Below, piece by piece: positions 42,601 through 54,318 of a stretch of 64,000 nucleotides of DNA. A model generated the notes under the pieces. The model made no database searches. It saw only the letters and a program-made list of their open reading frames with translations, and was not told where the DNA came from. The DNA is taken from the NCBI GenBank assembly GCA_001599755.1, contig BCHX01000005.1, forward strand, positions 1,335,922-1,399,921, written 5' to 3'. The DNA comes from Gliomastix tumulicola. Its lineage: Eukaryota; Ascomycota; Sordariomycetes; Hypocreales; Bionectriaceae. The first letter of the stretch is position 1. Every line of letters starts with the position of its first letter. Made by a program: the position numbers and the translations under genes.

Positions 42601-43133
42601 TCTGGACAAATTCAAGTCACCGATGGGGCCCGACGTCTTGCTCATGACTCTCGGGACGGGCGCTGTCGGGTATGTCTTCCTAATGGCTTTGGAACAGAAG
42701 CTTGCTGACTGTTTACGTGCAGATTGAACCTCGGGATTGCGACTCGTGTCTTCCTTCTGGAACCACAATGGAACCCTGCGATCGAGGCCCAAGCGTTTGG
42801 GAGAGCACTGAGACTGGGGCAGACCCAACAGGTCAAGATCATCCGCTACATTGTGAAAGAAACAGTCGAGGATGTAAGTGTTATGCCCCAGGGAAGCGAC
42901 AAGCCCAGGGAGCTGTTGTACTCACAATTACGCGTCTTCGTTAGAGCAATGTCATGTCTCGCCACCGGAAGAAGCTGAAATTGGTCGGAGGGGGGTTTGG
43001 GGGCCAGCAAGAGATCATCGATGCACTGAAGGCAAGTTCAGCTGTCTTCCCACCAATACCTGTGCTACTGCTAATGGTGCCATAGAACTACCTTGAAAGT
43101 GCCAGCGCGCAAGCCAGGGCCACCCCCTGGTAG
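39685..43133 (+). CDS. SNF2-family helicase with embedded RING finger (Rad5/Rad16-like)
   Basis: Eleven exons, 39685-39912, 40041-40636, 40713-40817, 40878-41113, 41170-41203, 41271-41452, 41508-42411, 42484-42669, 42723-42873, 42945-43031 and 43086-43133, give 918 residues. ATPase motifs are GGILADDMGLGKS (motif I, Lys339), LDEAHEVRN (the DEAH box, residues 459-462, split by intron 6), LTGTPIQN (motif III) and QAFGRALRLGQT (motif VI, intact in the QAxxRxxRxGQ sense). Between the two lobes sits a RING finger, Cys645 to Cys694, with C-x2-C, C-K-H-x2-C-x2-C and a closing C-x4-C pair. This architecture matches nuclear DNA translocases with ubiquitin-ligase function in DNA repair or chromatin silencing. 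The last intron begins with GC (AAG then GCAAGT). The first residues up to CCYGSIIDVK are family-like. The ATG at 39685 is the best start. Confidence 0.88.
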
Positions 43134-45144
43134 GTAGCCAAGCGTTTACACCTCTTGATCCTGGCAGGTACGGATCCGTTCCATCGCGACTCAGCATACA
43201 GGCTGTGCCACACTCATGTGCAACTCAGCACGGTGATCAGGATGGTGGCTCAAGTTTTGAGGGGAAAAAAGGAAGTATTGGGGAAGGGGACAGAAGGTAG
43301 CCTGTTTTGTTCGGCGCTCCTATGAGACCACGTCTCGTGGTCCGGCAGGCAGGACTTCACGGCCTAGGTTCATGAAGGGGAGACAATTTTCACTTCATCT
43401 CAGAAATTTAGCATTGGAGAAGAGCAGAGTTTCAAGACCGCTCATTGGTTGTCTAGTCAAAATGGTTGCCCTTTAAACGTCGCATCTGACCGATTTCTGT
43501 ATTAGCTTAGGCGGCTGTGCACGACATGACCGATCAACATCCTGCGTCGATACGGCGAAGCTACTCTTCGGACATCAGTATAGAGTGAGACAATGTGTTG
43601 CGGGCATTCCATAACGACGGAAAATCTGGACTCCAGATAACGTAGAGATTGACCGGGTCTCCCTGGCTGTTCCTTGCTTGCCTAGAGCAGCATGACAGCT
43701 GACGCAGAATCAGAGGGCGCTCGTTGCAGATCATCCCTGGTGACCGTGACAGTCAGGGACACTCTGCCAAAACCATCATACCGGGGTGCCTTGAGCTGAA
43801 TATGTCATTGGTTCTCCTTTGAACGTGCTCTCTGACTGTAGTGAAGTCCAACAGCACACCCGAGATTGCAGGGACACAGGCCAATCTTCAGCAAGTCCAT
43901 GTCCAGCCGGGACTCGGTGTCTTTCAGAAGCCTGACTACAAGGGAATTAAGATCCCAAATGATCCGTCAATAGGCTAACTATCTTCATCCAGCACTAATA
44001 TGAATAAATTCTGTAGTTCTACCCCCCTTGACTATGCACATATGCATTGCTCGCGTGACTACCGCCACCCCTACGACGGCTCAGCTCGGCCTAACTACAC
44101 CCGCTCTGTCAGGCTCAATAAATCCGAAAAAACTGGTATCACTGGGAGCGACAGAGTCATTAACTTCTCATTGGCTCAGTTGGAGAGTGCGGACCAGGTG
44201 GGTGGGTCGCAGACCAGGGCCAAGAATGCCCAACGGCTCAGCGTTCAGTTAGGCAAGATTGAACACCTGCTTTGAAAACGCGGATTGTAGACGAGAGGAA
44301 TATTTAATCATCGTGATTGGGTACAAACTCACAATCACAGGCCCTCGGAATCCACACATCTTACCAACAGGCTCCTCCTGACGTGGCGATGGCTGATAGA
44401 CACCGAAGGTCGGTATGTGGAAGCGACTGCATGACTCAACAGCAGAAAGTGAGGCGAACATTGAATATGCTGTATCACACACGCTATCACACACGCTATG
44501 ATTCAATAGGTTAGCACAGGGCTCAGCATGTGGCTTCCAGCCAAATGTGAAAACTGTCACCGCCAGGACACTGAATGCCACGCCATACGATTCGCTGATG
44601 TNCNCNCTCTCCCCCCCCCCCCCCNCNCACATACAGTATGCATCGATGCCCAACATCCATCGCATCGGATCAGGAAGTTGCCGAGCGAGGTCTGCCCAAC
44701 TACACCCGTACGAAACGCCCATTTGCAGGAGGTCCGGAGTCTGAAGGTGCATCCAGACCGATGGAACGTGCGTAGACCCCTCCGCCCTTGTCTCTAGCTA
44801 GCCCCTTTCTGCGGGTCATGGGAAGGCTCAGCACCTGAGTAGGGCGCATATCCCTCCATAGGTAGAAAGCTGAGGTCTGGAGAAGATTCAGATTTCTTCG
44901 ATACTATTGGCTGTCAGACAGTGTACCCTGACGAAAAAGCCCACCTTCAGTAGGACCCGGTGGTGTTGCTGTGCTGACGGAATGCGTGCGCCAAGGCAAA
45001 GGCAGATTCAGAAATGTCCAATGGAAGGCTTGGATTGCTGTGTATGCCTTGATCGCGAGGTAGACGTGACTCAGCAAAACATCCGCGATTGAGGCGGTGG
45101 CTGAAGAAAGATGAGCTAGTGTTCTGAAAATGCCACTGCTGGAG
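43134..45144. other. Gene-poor region with unresolved bases
   Basis: About 2 kb. Ns at 44602, 44604, 44606, 44625 and 44627 flank a C run. Many short frames exist on both strands, but none has a recognisable domain or a splice-supported extension. Confidence 0.4.
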
Positions 45145-45314
45145 ATACACACACATATACGCACATATACACATATATACACACATATACACACACATAT
45201 ACACACACATATACACATATACATACACATACACACACATACACATACACACACATACACATACATGCACACACACATACATGCACACACACATACACGC
45301 GAACATATATATAG
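45145..45314. repeat. CA/TA microsatellite
   Basis: About 170 bp of alternating ACACAC and ATATAC units. The Cys/Val/Tyr-rich and His/Thr/Ile-rich open frames across it on both strands are products of the repeat, not genes. It starts about 140 bp past the O-methyltransferase stop. Confidence 0.95.
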
Positions 45315-45454
45315 TCATCCAGGTGACCCAGTCCAGGTTGATACTAAGAGGTGCTTAAAAAGACACATTCTGACTGGAGCCCTGCTAAGAAAGAGCCCCC
45401 CGCATCCATCATGAAGGTTTTCTCATCCATCACCAAGAGTGTAGATCATCGTGC

Positions 45455-46403
45455 CTAGTTCAGCCTCGCCTCTATCATCACGGTCAGTCCGAGCGAAGAG
45501 TGGTGGACCTGGACAACCTTCAGGCCAGCAGCTTGCACAATCATCAGAAGCTCCTCCATCTTCCTCTCCTGCCCACCCACACACATGAGCCCCATGCCCA
45601 TCCAGTATAGTTCCATGTCCTTGCGCGGCTGGACAGTTCCCGGGATCAGCATGTCGCAAATGAGGAAGCGGGAATCGGGGCCCATGGCCGTGGCCGTGTT
45701 CTGGACAAGCTTGATGCAGTCTGGGGCGTAGAAGTCGTGGAGGAAGCGGCACATGAAGTATATGTGCGCATCTAAAAAAAAAACAAAAAAAACTCAAGGT
45801 CAGCCTGGGCTCCAAGAGAATGGGGTGGGAAGTTCAGGGGGGAACAAGCATACTCATGATGGGCTGGGGCGTGAGTGCATCGTGCGCCATAATCTCTACG
45901 CCGGGAAGCGCCTCCGGGTTCACGGCGTTGATCATCCCAGGCAGGTCCTGCAGTATGAATCTGCCCTCGAACGCCTCGCCAATCTCCCTCTGCACGGCAA
46001 AGCACGACTGGCCCTTGCCGCCGCCAATGTCCACAAAGAAGGGTCGGGCAGGGTCCTGCTCAACCTGCTCCTTGAGCGACGCAAACGGGAAGATCCCCTG
46101 GATCACGGTCGGCACCACCTTGGCCGTCTCGGCGAGCGTCTCGGCTGTGACGGGGCTGCCGTCTTCGGGTGTCGCTTGATAGGCTTTGTTGCTAAGAATG
46201 GTGTTGGAAGCACCGGCGAGACTGAGCTGTTCGATCATGTGAGAGAGCATTTGAACAGGATCTTGCAGCGCTGTTTGGATGCGCCCAGCCTGCTTCACGG
46301 CGGCGAGGTGGAGGTGACTGTTTGGGGTGCCATCGAAAGCTTCGAGATCGGCGACGAGCTTACGAGCTTCTTTGAGCGCTTCGCTAACGTTGAGGTGAGC
46401 CAT
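45455..46403 (-). CDS. O-methyltransferase, shortened: winged-helix region missing
   Basis: Two exons, 46403-45854 and 45771-45455, give 288 residues; the intron starts GTATGC and ends in a long T run then AG. The SAM site is FVDIGGGKGQ (residues about 123-132), followed by RFILQDLPGMI and the catalytic His in FLHDFYAPDCIKLVQN. These mark a fungal class of plant-COMT-like O-methyltransferases, which methylate phenolic or polyketide hydroxyls. Such proteins are normally about 390-420 residues. Here the N-terminal helices (QMLSHMIEQLS) run through PVTAETLAE straight into VVPTVIQGIFPF, so roughly 100 residues, including the winged-helix dimerisation domain, are absent without a frame break. The enzyme may be inactive or changed in function. 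No biosynthetic cluster surrounds it. Confidence 0.82.
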
Positions 46404-46838
46404 GATCAGAAGAAGAGTTGCTTTTCTTGGTGATTGCGGTGGTGCTTTCGAGAGAGTTCGAAATGACGAACACAGAAGTTAGTAGCGAATGAGAAGGAGG
46501 AGTCAGAAACACGAATGCATCAATGCGCTGAGGGAAAGTGAGACGAAAGACATTCATTACTTGCACGGAAGTTCGGCAACTTCCTTCCTTCTGTGAAGCA
46601 ACGGCTACAAGTGGGGCATTAGGGTTGTGCTGGCTGGGCGTTGTGCTGATGATACGTCAACGAGAATGCGAGGGAAAGAGCTCCGCAAGCAATCATGTCC
46701 CTTTTCGAGATGACGAAATTTCGTTAATTTTTTAACTGCATTCTATTTGCACACCATCAACGCCAACCGCCACCCGCCATCACGCCATAATATCACGACT
46801 CTATCCCACACTGTCTGTGAAGCCAACTCTGTGATAGC
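46404..46838. other. Spacer between the pectate lyase and O-methyltransferase genes
   Basis: About 435 bp. It must hold the O-methyltransferase promoter and the pectate lyase 3' end. Nothing else is seen. Confidence 0.4.
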
Positions 46839-48099
46839 TTAGAAAGAGAGAATGGCACCAGCCTGGCCGGGCACGGTCGACGCAACGCTGCCGGAACCAA
46901 GCAGCGAGTAGCTGTACGGGGGCGAAGAAGGCGTCAGGGAGCCAACGGGAGCCTCGTTGACGCCACCACCAAGGACAACATCATAGACAGCCACGGAACT
47001 ATCGAACAAGTCAGCACTTCTGCACTTCTTTACCAGTCAAAAAGGTGTGTTCTTACCCAGTAGTCTTGGAGTCACGGCTGGTGATGGGAACGGGCGTGTT
47101 CTTGAACACGGTGCTCTGAACAAGAACCTGAGCGCCCATGCGGGAGTTGATGGCGGTCTCAGACACACTATTTCTTCGTCAGCATCCCGTCCCGAAACTT
47201 TTCATTCCTTCACGTCAATGGCACTCACTTCTCATAGTAGTTGTTGTACACGTGACCGGTACCGAAGCGGATCAGCGGCGCACGCGAGCCAATGTTCTTC
47301 CAGTAGTTGTTGGCGTAGGTGATGCGCAGGTGACCCTTGTCCGAGGCGGCGGCGCTGTCGCTGTCGCTGTGGCCGGCGAGCGACGTCTTGTGGTGGTCGT
47401 GGAAGTAGTTGAAGGAGAAGGTGAGGAAGTCGGAGCCGTGGCTGGCGTCGAGGAGACCGTCGTAGTAGTCCTTGTCGGCGGACAGGCTGGACGAGAACTC
47501 GTTGTGGTCGATCCAGACGTTGGTGCTGGCCTACCGAATCCCCCCCCTCCGTCAGTATTTTGATCTTACTCACACAAACACACGGCAAGCAGGTTATGTC
47601 ACCTCGATCTTGATGGCGTCACCGTTGGTGGCAACGACGTTGCTCAGCTTCAAGTTGCGCACAATGACGTTGCTCTGGCGGCGGATGAACAGACCGACAC
47701 CGTTGAAGCCGGCGCCAGAGAGGCCGATGACGGACTTGTTGCTGCCGATGCGCACGTCCTGGTTGCCCGAGATGATGCCCTTGACGACGACGATGCGAGC
47801 CGTGGCGTCCTTCTCGTTGACGGCGTCGGTGAACTGCGGGAGGGTCGAGACGGTGGTCACAGTGCCGCCAGAGCCGCCCTTGGTGCTGGAGGGTGTCAGC
47901 TTGCTTCTCACTCGTGACGACACTCGTGACGAGAATATTGAAGGACCTACCCGCCGTTCTGGGTGGCATAGCCCAGGTTGGCAACCTCGGTGACCGACGC
48001 ACGCTTGTTAAGGACCGGCGACGCGCCCTCGTCGTTGGTGGGCGTCGGCGTGGCAATGGCAACGGCAGCGAAGCCGGCGAGAACAGCGAAGAACTTCAT
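46839..48099 (-). CDS. Secreted pectate lyase, PL1 family
   Basis: Five exons, 48099-47951, 47885-47603, 47530-47229, 47167-47057 and 46998-46839, give 334 residues. The protein starts with a signal peptide (MKFFAVLAGFAAVAIATPTP) and a short pro-region ending near NKRAS. The body is the PL1 parallel beta-helix: VTTVSTLPQFTDAV, then RIVVVKGIISG, NVIVRNLKLSNV, the conserved ASTNVWIDHNEFS (WIDH motif, calcium-site region), HDHHKTSLAGHSD, and SRAPLIRFGTGHVYNNYY with the catalytic-region Arg. It cleaves de-esterified pectin by beta-elimination outside the cell, consistent with a plant-tissue lifestyle. All splice sites are GT-AG and every exon closes in phase. A TATATAA element lies about 80 bp upstream. 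Confidence 0.93.
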
Positions 48100-48851
48100 C
48101 GTGATGGTGTGCAATTCCGCGATGGCTGGCTAAAAACGGGGATGTGGCAGTCCTGTCTCAATACAGCTGCGATCTTCACATTATATACGACGACCGCCAC
48201 AACCCTGAAGCAGGGTCTCAATCGATAAGAAACAACCAACGGAGATTGAAGTGTGTCAACCATTCAGGGGGACTCGCTTTGGGACTCGCTTTTGGAAAGT
48301 TAACCCACGAATGAGGAGCTCGGGCCTGTGACGACGTGATCGAATATCGCAGCCCTGCACTCCGAGATAGCCGTGCCGGCGGTCATTTGCCCGAAACACA
48401 CCAGCACACGTTTCGTTTCTGGTCCCTTTTCGTCTTGGCGCCTCGCATCTACTGGGAGGAAAATTGATTTCCCCATCAACGACCCTGGATCGGGAAGCCT
48501 GCAGGGGCCGGACGTTTCCTCCATACTTCCTGTTTGGGACTGCTGCGAAACCTCGTGATGGATACGCGGGGATCCATACGGGCGGTACTTGAATCTTGAA
48601 TCTCAGAGACGGGGTCTAGAACAGGTGAGGCGGCGGTGATACAAAGGGATATTCGATTAATATTCATCTAACGGCAGGATATCTGGCACGGAGCCAATAT
48701 GCCGGTGACAGCGCCTGTCATTCCGGCCGGTCTTGACGCCATCTTCAGGGGGGAGCGGTGGTGGAAAGCTCGGTGCAGTTCCTCCGGGATATCCATTATC
48801 CCCGATCTCTTCTTCGTCCTCCTTCCAATACACGACACGTGGATTATACAA
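48100..48851. other. Intergenic spacer upstream of the pectate lyase
   Basis: About 750 bp with the pectate lyase promoter and the 3' end of the phosphate symporter. No further gene is seen. Confidence 0.4.
48181..48187 (-). promoter_or_regulatory. TATA box of the pectate lyase gene
   Basis: TATATAA on the minus strand, about 82 bp before the ATG at 48099. Confidence 0.6.
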
Positions 48852-50808
48852 TTATCGGCTCCATTGAGGAACATTGATGGCCATGCCCATGATGATGCCG
48901 GAAATCAGGCCGGCGGCAGGGACCTGCAACGTCTTGTTAGTAACAGGTAACGTACACATGCCGAGGCAGTTTCACTTACAGTAAGACACCAGCCGAGAAA
49001 GATCTTGCCAAGCTGCTTCCAGTTGATCGACTTCAGGTCCCAGTTCGTCAGCGCAACACCCACAATCGCGCCCGTGATGCACTGCGTCGTCGACACAGGA
49101 AGACCGAAGTGCGTCGCCAGCAGCACCGTGATGGCGGCAGCAAGCTCCATGGCAAAGCCACGCGTGGGCGAGTGCTTCGTGATGCGGTTGCCGAGGTTGC
49201 GCATCATGTGATAACCAAAGGTGAGGAAGCCAACGCCAAGGGTAAGACCACCGACGGCCTTGATCCAGGTGGGTGTGTCCGACTTCTTGAGGGTCTCGCC
49301 GCGGCTCCAGGTGACGTACTCGGTGGTGAAGGGCCCGATGGCGTTGGAGACATCGTTGGCACCGTGGGCGATGGACATGATCATGGCCGAGGTGACCTGG
49401 GCTGTGGTCCAGAGGTGCTCGACCTTGTTGTCGAACTGGGGCGCGCGCGCATGGACGTCCTCGAGGCCGCGGCTCTGGTGGCCGATGACATCGCGGGTCA
49501 CGCCGTAGGTGACGATGAGCTTGAGCGTGGCAAAGATGCGCTTGGGGTGAGCCCAGGGGAGGGCGTCGACCGCGGCGAGATCCTTCTGGCGCTTGGTGTC
49601 GTGGGCAGCCTGAGCACGCGCGTCGTGGTCGAGAGCGTGGCCATCGTCGTTGACGTTCTTCTCGGCGGGCTCGGTCTCGGTGGTCTTGAACGGCCCGCTC
49701 GCATCGCCAGATCCAGGCACAGATCCAGGGGCGTTGGCACCCTTACCGAGAGAGCCATCGTCGGACGTCTCATCAGTGGCCTTGTAGTCGGTGGCGTAGT
49801 AGTCCGTCACGAGCTCAGCCCGCTCCTTGCCTGGCAGGTAGAGGGTATAGTTATCCCTCCACAGGAGAGGGCCCATGGGCAGGTGCCAGATGCGCAGACG
49901 GCGATCCTCCTTGACCAGCTTCGCGCGGAAGTACGGCACAAAGAAGAGCACAGAGATCAGCCAGACGCCGGCAAACACGCCGAAGACGATACCGCAGATC
50001 ATGCCAGCGCCCATCTCCTCGATGGTGGGAATGCCGTGTCCACCGCTGATGACGATGAAGAGCGCCAAGACGGAACCCGTCGCAGCATAATAGAAGGGAA
50101 TGGCAATGATGGCCGCCTTAAGGGGATCCTTGCGGCTGTGGACAAAGAAGCGGATGCTGAGCATGATGATGGCACCGAAGCCGGCCGCGATGGCTGGCGC
50201 GATACCCCAGGAGGCGGCAATCTGGCTGACACTGTTCTTCTCCCAATCCCACTTGACATGGAGCTGGAGAGCGATGCCCACACCGATGAGGGCACCAACG
50301 AGGGACTGCGTGGTCGAGACGGGGAAACCAAGGCGAGTGCAGCCAGTGAGCCAGATGGAGGAGCCGGCCTCAGCGACGACCATGGCCAGGATGAGGGTGC
50401 CGGGGGAGTCGAGGAAGGGGTCGAGAGCAAAGACACCGCCACGGATGGTGTCGGTAACCTTTTGTCCGAGAGCGATAGCTCCGACGAACTCAGTAATGAC
50501 GGCAAGCTGTGTCACGTCACGTCAGCAATGGGGGCTCGTCGAGCCAGAAGGCGTCGAAGCGCTGTCTAGAAGGCGGTACGTACACATCCTGCTTGGACGA
50601 GGGTCAGAGACCGGGAGCTGACCGAGGTGGCATACGAATTAGCCACATCGTTGGCACCTAAAGATCAAGAACCAGGTCAGCAAACTTTCGTGGGCAGAGA
50701 GCTGACAGGAATCGCAGAGGGCATCCACAGACCAATACTCCATGCAGACAGCAAGAAGAACAGAACACCAATGGCAAAGAGCCAGTCCAGATCATGCATG
50801 TATGCCAT
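48852..50808 (-). CDS. PHO89: Na+/phosphate symporter, PHO89 (PiT) family
   Basis: Four exons, 50808-50733, 50657-50584, 50506-48980 and 48923-48852, give 582 residues. The protein shows the duplicated PiT signature: GANDVANSYATSVSSRSL in the N-terminal half (split by intron 1) and AHGANDVSNAIGPFTTEY in the C-terminal half. Two related motifs, TRLGFPVSTTQSLVGALIG and THFGLPVSTTQCITGAIVG, complete the repeat. A hydrophilic acidic loop of about 150 residues (centred on the TDETSDDGSLGKG region) separates the halves, as in fungal Pho89/Pho-4 proteins. It imports phosphate with sodium at the plasma membrane, usually induced by phosphate shortage or high pH. A full-length open frame on the opposite strand is a shadow of the GC-biased codons. 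The last exon adds only 23 residues (GLISGIIMGMAINVPQWSR). Confidence 0.93.
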
Positions 50809-52657
50809 GTCGTCTCGAGTTGTGTCTGTTAGTGCTTATTCTCGAAGGCGTAAGCAGGCAAGTTGCTCGGATGGAGGAGACGCGAGAGAATGTTCTGCAG
50901 CTTCCAGAAGAAGTCTCAAAAGAAGCATAATCGCACCCTCGCCGACCTTATATCACCTCGACGGACGCTTCGCGAGATCCGAAAAAGCAACGTAACAGGA
51001 CTCAATAGACCCGGCCATCGTCCCAAAACGACTCTCTGCCCGACGAGTTGGATTCAGATACCATATCTCAATATCAAATTCTGATCGACCGTTGGACGAA
51101 TCGCATGACAGATCCTCCGATTTGGACATCGTGCAACCGTGCCTCGTCGACAGCAAGAGCCTCTCAGGGACGATATGTAGCCCACGTGCCCTCCCCATGC
51201 TTATTTGGAAGCTTAGGCCCATGCTTGTTAAATCGGAAAATCGGCAGCCCAGAAACCAGACCTCCTAGAAACCTTCTGGACGTCGACAGTTGGATAGTGG
51301 AAAGCTGGCCGTCCGATCCGAGCGTAGTGCTCCCAAGCCGGCTCGTAGGCGTCGAAAAATGGAGATGGCCTCGTGGATTTATGGAGCTGGTCGACCGTAA
51401 CGGAGGTGTCGCGTGCCGGCATAACCGAGTCTGCTGCTAGAACGCCGCTGGAGATCGCCTCGATGGGGTGGTTTTGCGGACGACGGTTAGCACGTGTGTC
51501 GAACGTGTTATCAAAAGGGCTGCTAAAGTCTCCAGCCCTTCACTGGATGCAGTGAACAGCGATGGCAGCCCAGTTGGCTTGGCGAGCGGGCAAGACAGCC
51601 GGTCGGTGAATTACTGAACAGTGACAACCACATCCCATCCCATGCCACGCCGCGTCACTCGGGCACACGCGGTATGTGGCGCGGACAGATGCCGTCCGAG
51701 GGAGTCCCTTACAACTGAGCCGCTCGGCCCCGACAGCCTGGGACTCCCAGCTTGGAAGTTGGAACCCAGCAGAGGCCAAGCCGGCAGCGGGCGGCGGCAG
51801 CGGATCGACGGGAGTCGGGCGTCGGGGATAATCGAGCAGGGCGTCGTTAAAGCCAGTAGTTAACGGCCCAGTTGATATCATGTCTCCATCCAGTGTCGAC
51901 GCGAATAATCATGACCAATGATCGTGGGCATGTGACGTGACAGGTCGCCCTGCGCGGTCTGTGTGAGATGGTGATGCCTCGAGAAGGTTGTGCAAAGGAA
52001 GAAAATAACAAAAAAGGGGGATTCGTCCAATTGCTGCTGGTTGGTCGTGGCAGATGCAAGTGGGGCCAGCTGCACCTTCCAACTCGGTTTGGGGCAGGGC
52101 GTCTCGCTGAGAACGCAGGCAAGAACCACGGGCCTAGTTCCTTCCTCTACGCTGTCGCAAGCAGCGTGTGGGCGGCGCGAAGAATCTGCCTTTCGCATCA
52201 CATAATGTTGCGTCCCTCGGATTTCCAATCTTTATTTTCAAACCACACTTTTCGATATCGCCTTTTTGACAGCTTTGAAAATCTCAGAGACGCTCGGAAT
52301 GGCTGTTGTTGAGCTCTCCCGTAGCATGTTGCCCACCGTTGTTGAGAAGGTTGCCTTCGAAGAGGTAGAGACTCCTAGCTCACTACTACTTACGTCTCCA
52401 GCATGATTCACACCGATCATCCGTCTCACACTCCAGCAACACACGACCACAGCTCCCTCCAAGCCAGACAGATCAACAGCTGCCTCTTTCGACCTAGCAA
52501 CGTTTTAACACGAGCACCGACGACCAGCCTGTCGATGGACCATGCTTATCGACCCGACACGAGACAAAGATGAGCTTGAGCTGGAAACAATCCAACGGTC
52601 CAGGGTCCATTTCGCTCGGGTACGATGCCAACATTCGCCCAAATCCACGCGTCATCA
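50809..52657. other. Gene-poor region upstream of the phosphate symporter
   Basis: About 1.85 kb. It includes the symporter promoter. Open frames of up to 130 codons exist on both strands, but I cannot support any as genes. A minus-strand frame at 52238-52462 with KAVKKAISK at its end is weakly protein-like. Confidence 0.35.
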
Positions 52658-53376
52658 TCACTGAAGTCCACCGCGTGTTGGGTCGTTCAAGAAGGAAGCC
52701 AGAATAGCGCGTGGGACAAGAACAACAGCCTGTCTCGTGTTAGACACCCATTCACGTCGTCTACCGTATACCAAGGGAGCATGCCTACCGTCAGTCGATG
52801 CCGGTATATCGTGCCCCAACTAGCGGGATCGTTCTCATATTCCTCGCTCTCCTCCTCGGGCTGGAATCGATTGAAGCAAACATCATCCACCAAAGCCTCG
52901 GGATCGACCCATCGACCACGAAACTTGGCACCACCTCGAAGATGGACCAGCGTCTCGGACCAGTAGCTCACCTCCCGCTGGGTCTGCTGCGCAGGTGGCG
53001 GAGGCTCTATCTCCTCCGGGTCGTCATCGTCCTGCATCTTGACATCCTCCAGGTAGTCGGCCCAGCTGCCGTCATAGTCGATCACCTCCTTCTGGACAGA
53101 GGCGAGAAATACCTCACACGAGAGGCCCTCCGCCACCGCGAGGAGCGCGTGGACCTGCTCCGCATCTCGGCCTTGGAGAATCGCCTGGGAGAGCTCGTCC
53201 TCGTTGTAGATGCCCGTCAGAGGGCAGTACAGCTCTTTCTCCGGCTTCGCAGCGAAGTAGGCCCTGAGGGGGGAAGGCTCGAGGAGGGGGGTTGACGCGG
53301 TCGGCCTGAAACTGGCGAGAGAGTGCCGGATGGCGGACTTGATCCTGTCCAACGGCAGGACGTTGGCGGTGGACAT
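52658..53376 (-). CDS. Conserved-looking hypothetical protein
   Basis: Two exons, 53376-52789 and 52729-52658, give 219 residues; the 59-bp intron (GTAGGC...GACAG) replaces an unlikely read-through tail with AVVLVPRAILASFLND, which looks like real protein. I do not recognise the function. The N-terminal part is helical (DELSQAILQGRDAEQVHALL). A central acidic and proline-rich run follows (DDDDPEEIEPPPP, near residue 120), then GGAKFRGRWVDPEALVDDV. The ending faintly resembles the tails of fungal 2-oxoglutarate-dependent oxygenase-like proteins, but the metal-binding residues are not visible, so I make no functional call. No signal peptide or membrane segment is seen. Confidence 0.65.
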
Positions 53377-54318
53377 ATTGATCGATTCTCTGTATTAGGT
53401 ACGAATGAAGATGAGTCGAGGTTGGTCCGGACGCGATCTACAGACCCGTTTGTTGGTTTTGTACGAAGAATGGAGGACTTTGGCGCTGTGGTCGGGGACT
53501 TTGCTCAGCAGATGACACAAATGGAGGTGCCGGAGATCCCTAGCTGCTCTCAAAACACAAGTACCGGTCCCAGCTTCAACATGCATATAGGCTGACAGCC
53601 ACCCATGCCGGTACTTTGTGGAGGCAGTTTTTATGTCTACCCCATGATTATTGCCCTGCCCCTGACGGCTCTATGACGTAGAACGGTGCACACCGTGGCA
53701 TCGTCCTGCTACTCAAGATCCAGAGCTGTGTCTGTATCATCTCTGTCGACGCTGAGGTAAGTATTGAGACAGGCCCTTCAGCGCAATGAGATAACTGCCT
53801 TGGGTGGCTATTAGATATAGTGCGCTTAGGGGCAATTCAAGACGTTGTGCACCGCTCTAAACTCACTGGAGATTACTGGGGAGGCTTGCGCCACAACTCC
53901 AGCCCCTTCCTAAATAGGCAATGTCCGGGGGCCTCCACACTCACGACCTGTAAATTTGGGCAACTGCACCTCAAAGTTTCCTTCCCACTTCCCCTTCCGG
54001 TTGGGTGTCCGGTGTCCTGCTACCCTACACCTTCATTCCAGTTTCAAGGCGTCCTTCCTCAAAGACGTCGAGGCTTGCTTGAACATCACCATGCCTACGC
54101 CAGAGCAGTCTGTCTTCAATCAGACCTGAAGTCATCAAATTATTCGACCTTCTCCTTCTGCGTTCCGGCCACGTCAGGGCTCTGTCACTCAACTTAGCTT
54201 GCCCAAGACCTTGTACTAAGCACTCATTGATGCGTCTGCCTCACCCCACGCCTAGCTACATTTCCAGTCATCCTTTTGATGGCTCTGGAGAGTATTTTTG
54301 AATACTCCATGAGATGCT
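53377..54318. other. Intergenic region, no gene seen
   Basis: About 940 bp. Only short frames without protein character are present. Confidence 0.4.

Noticed and set aside
44904..45414. Cys/Val/Tyr-rich and His/Thr/Ile-rich frames at the microsatellite
   Set aside because: They are translations of alternating CA/TA repeats on both strands.
49109..50569. 486-codon open frame opposite the phosphate symporter
   Set aside because: It mirrors a GC-biased coding exon on the other strand, has no domain, and is rich in Gly/Asp/Glu/Val as expected of an antisense shadow.
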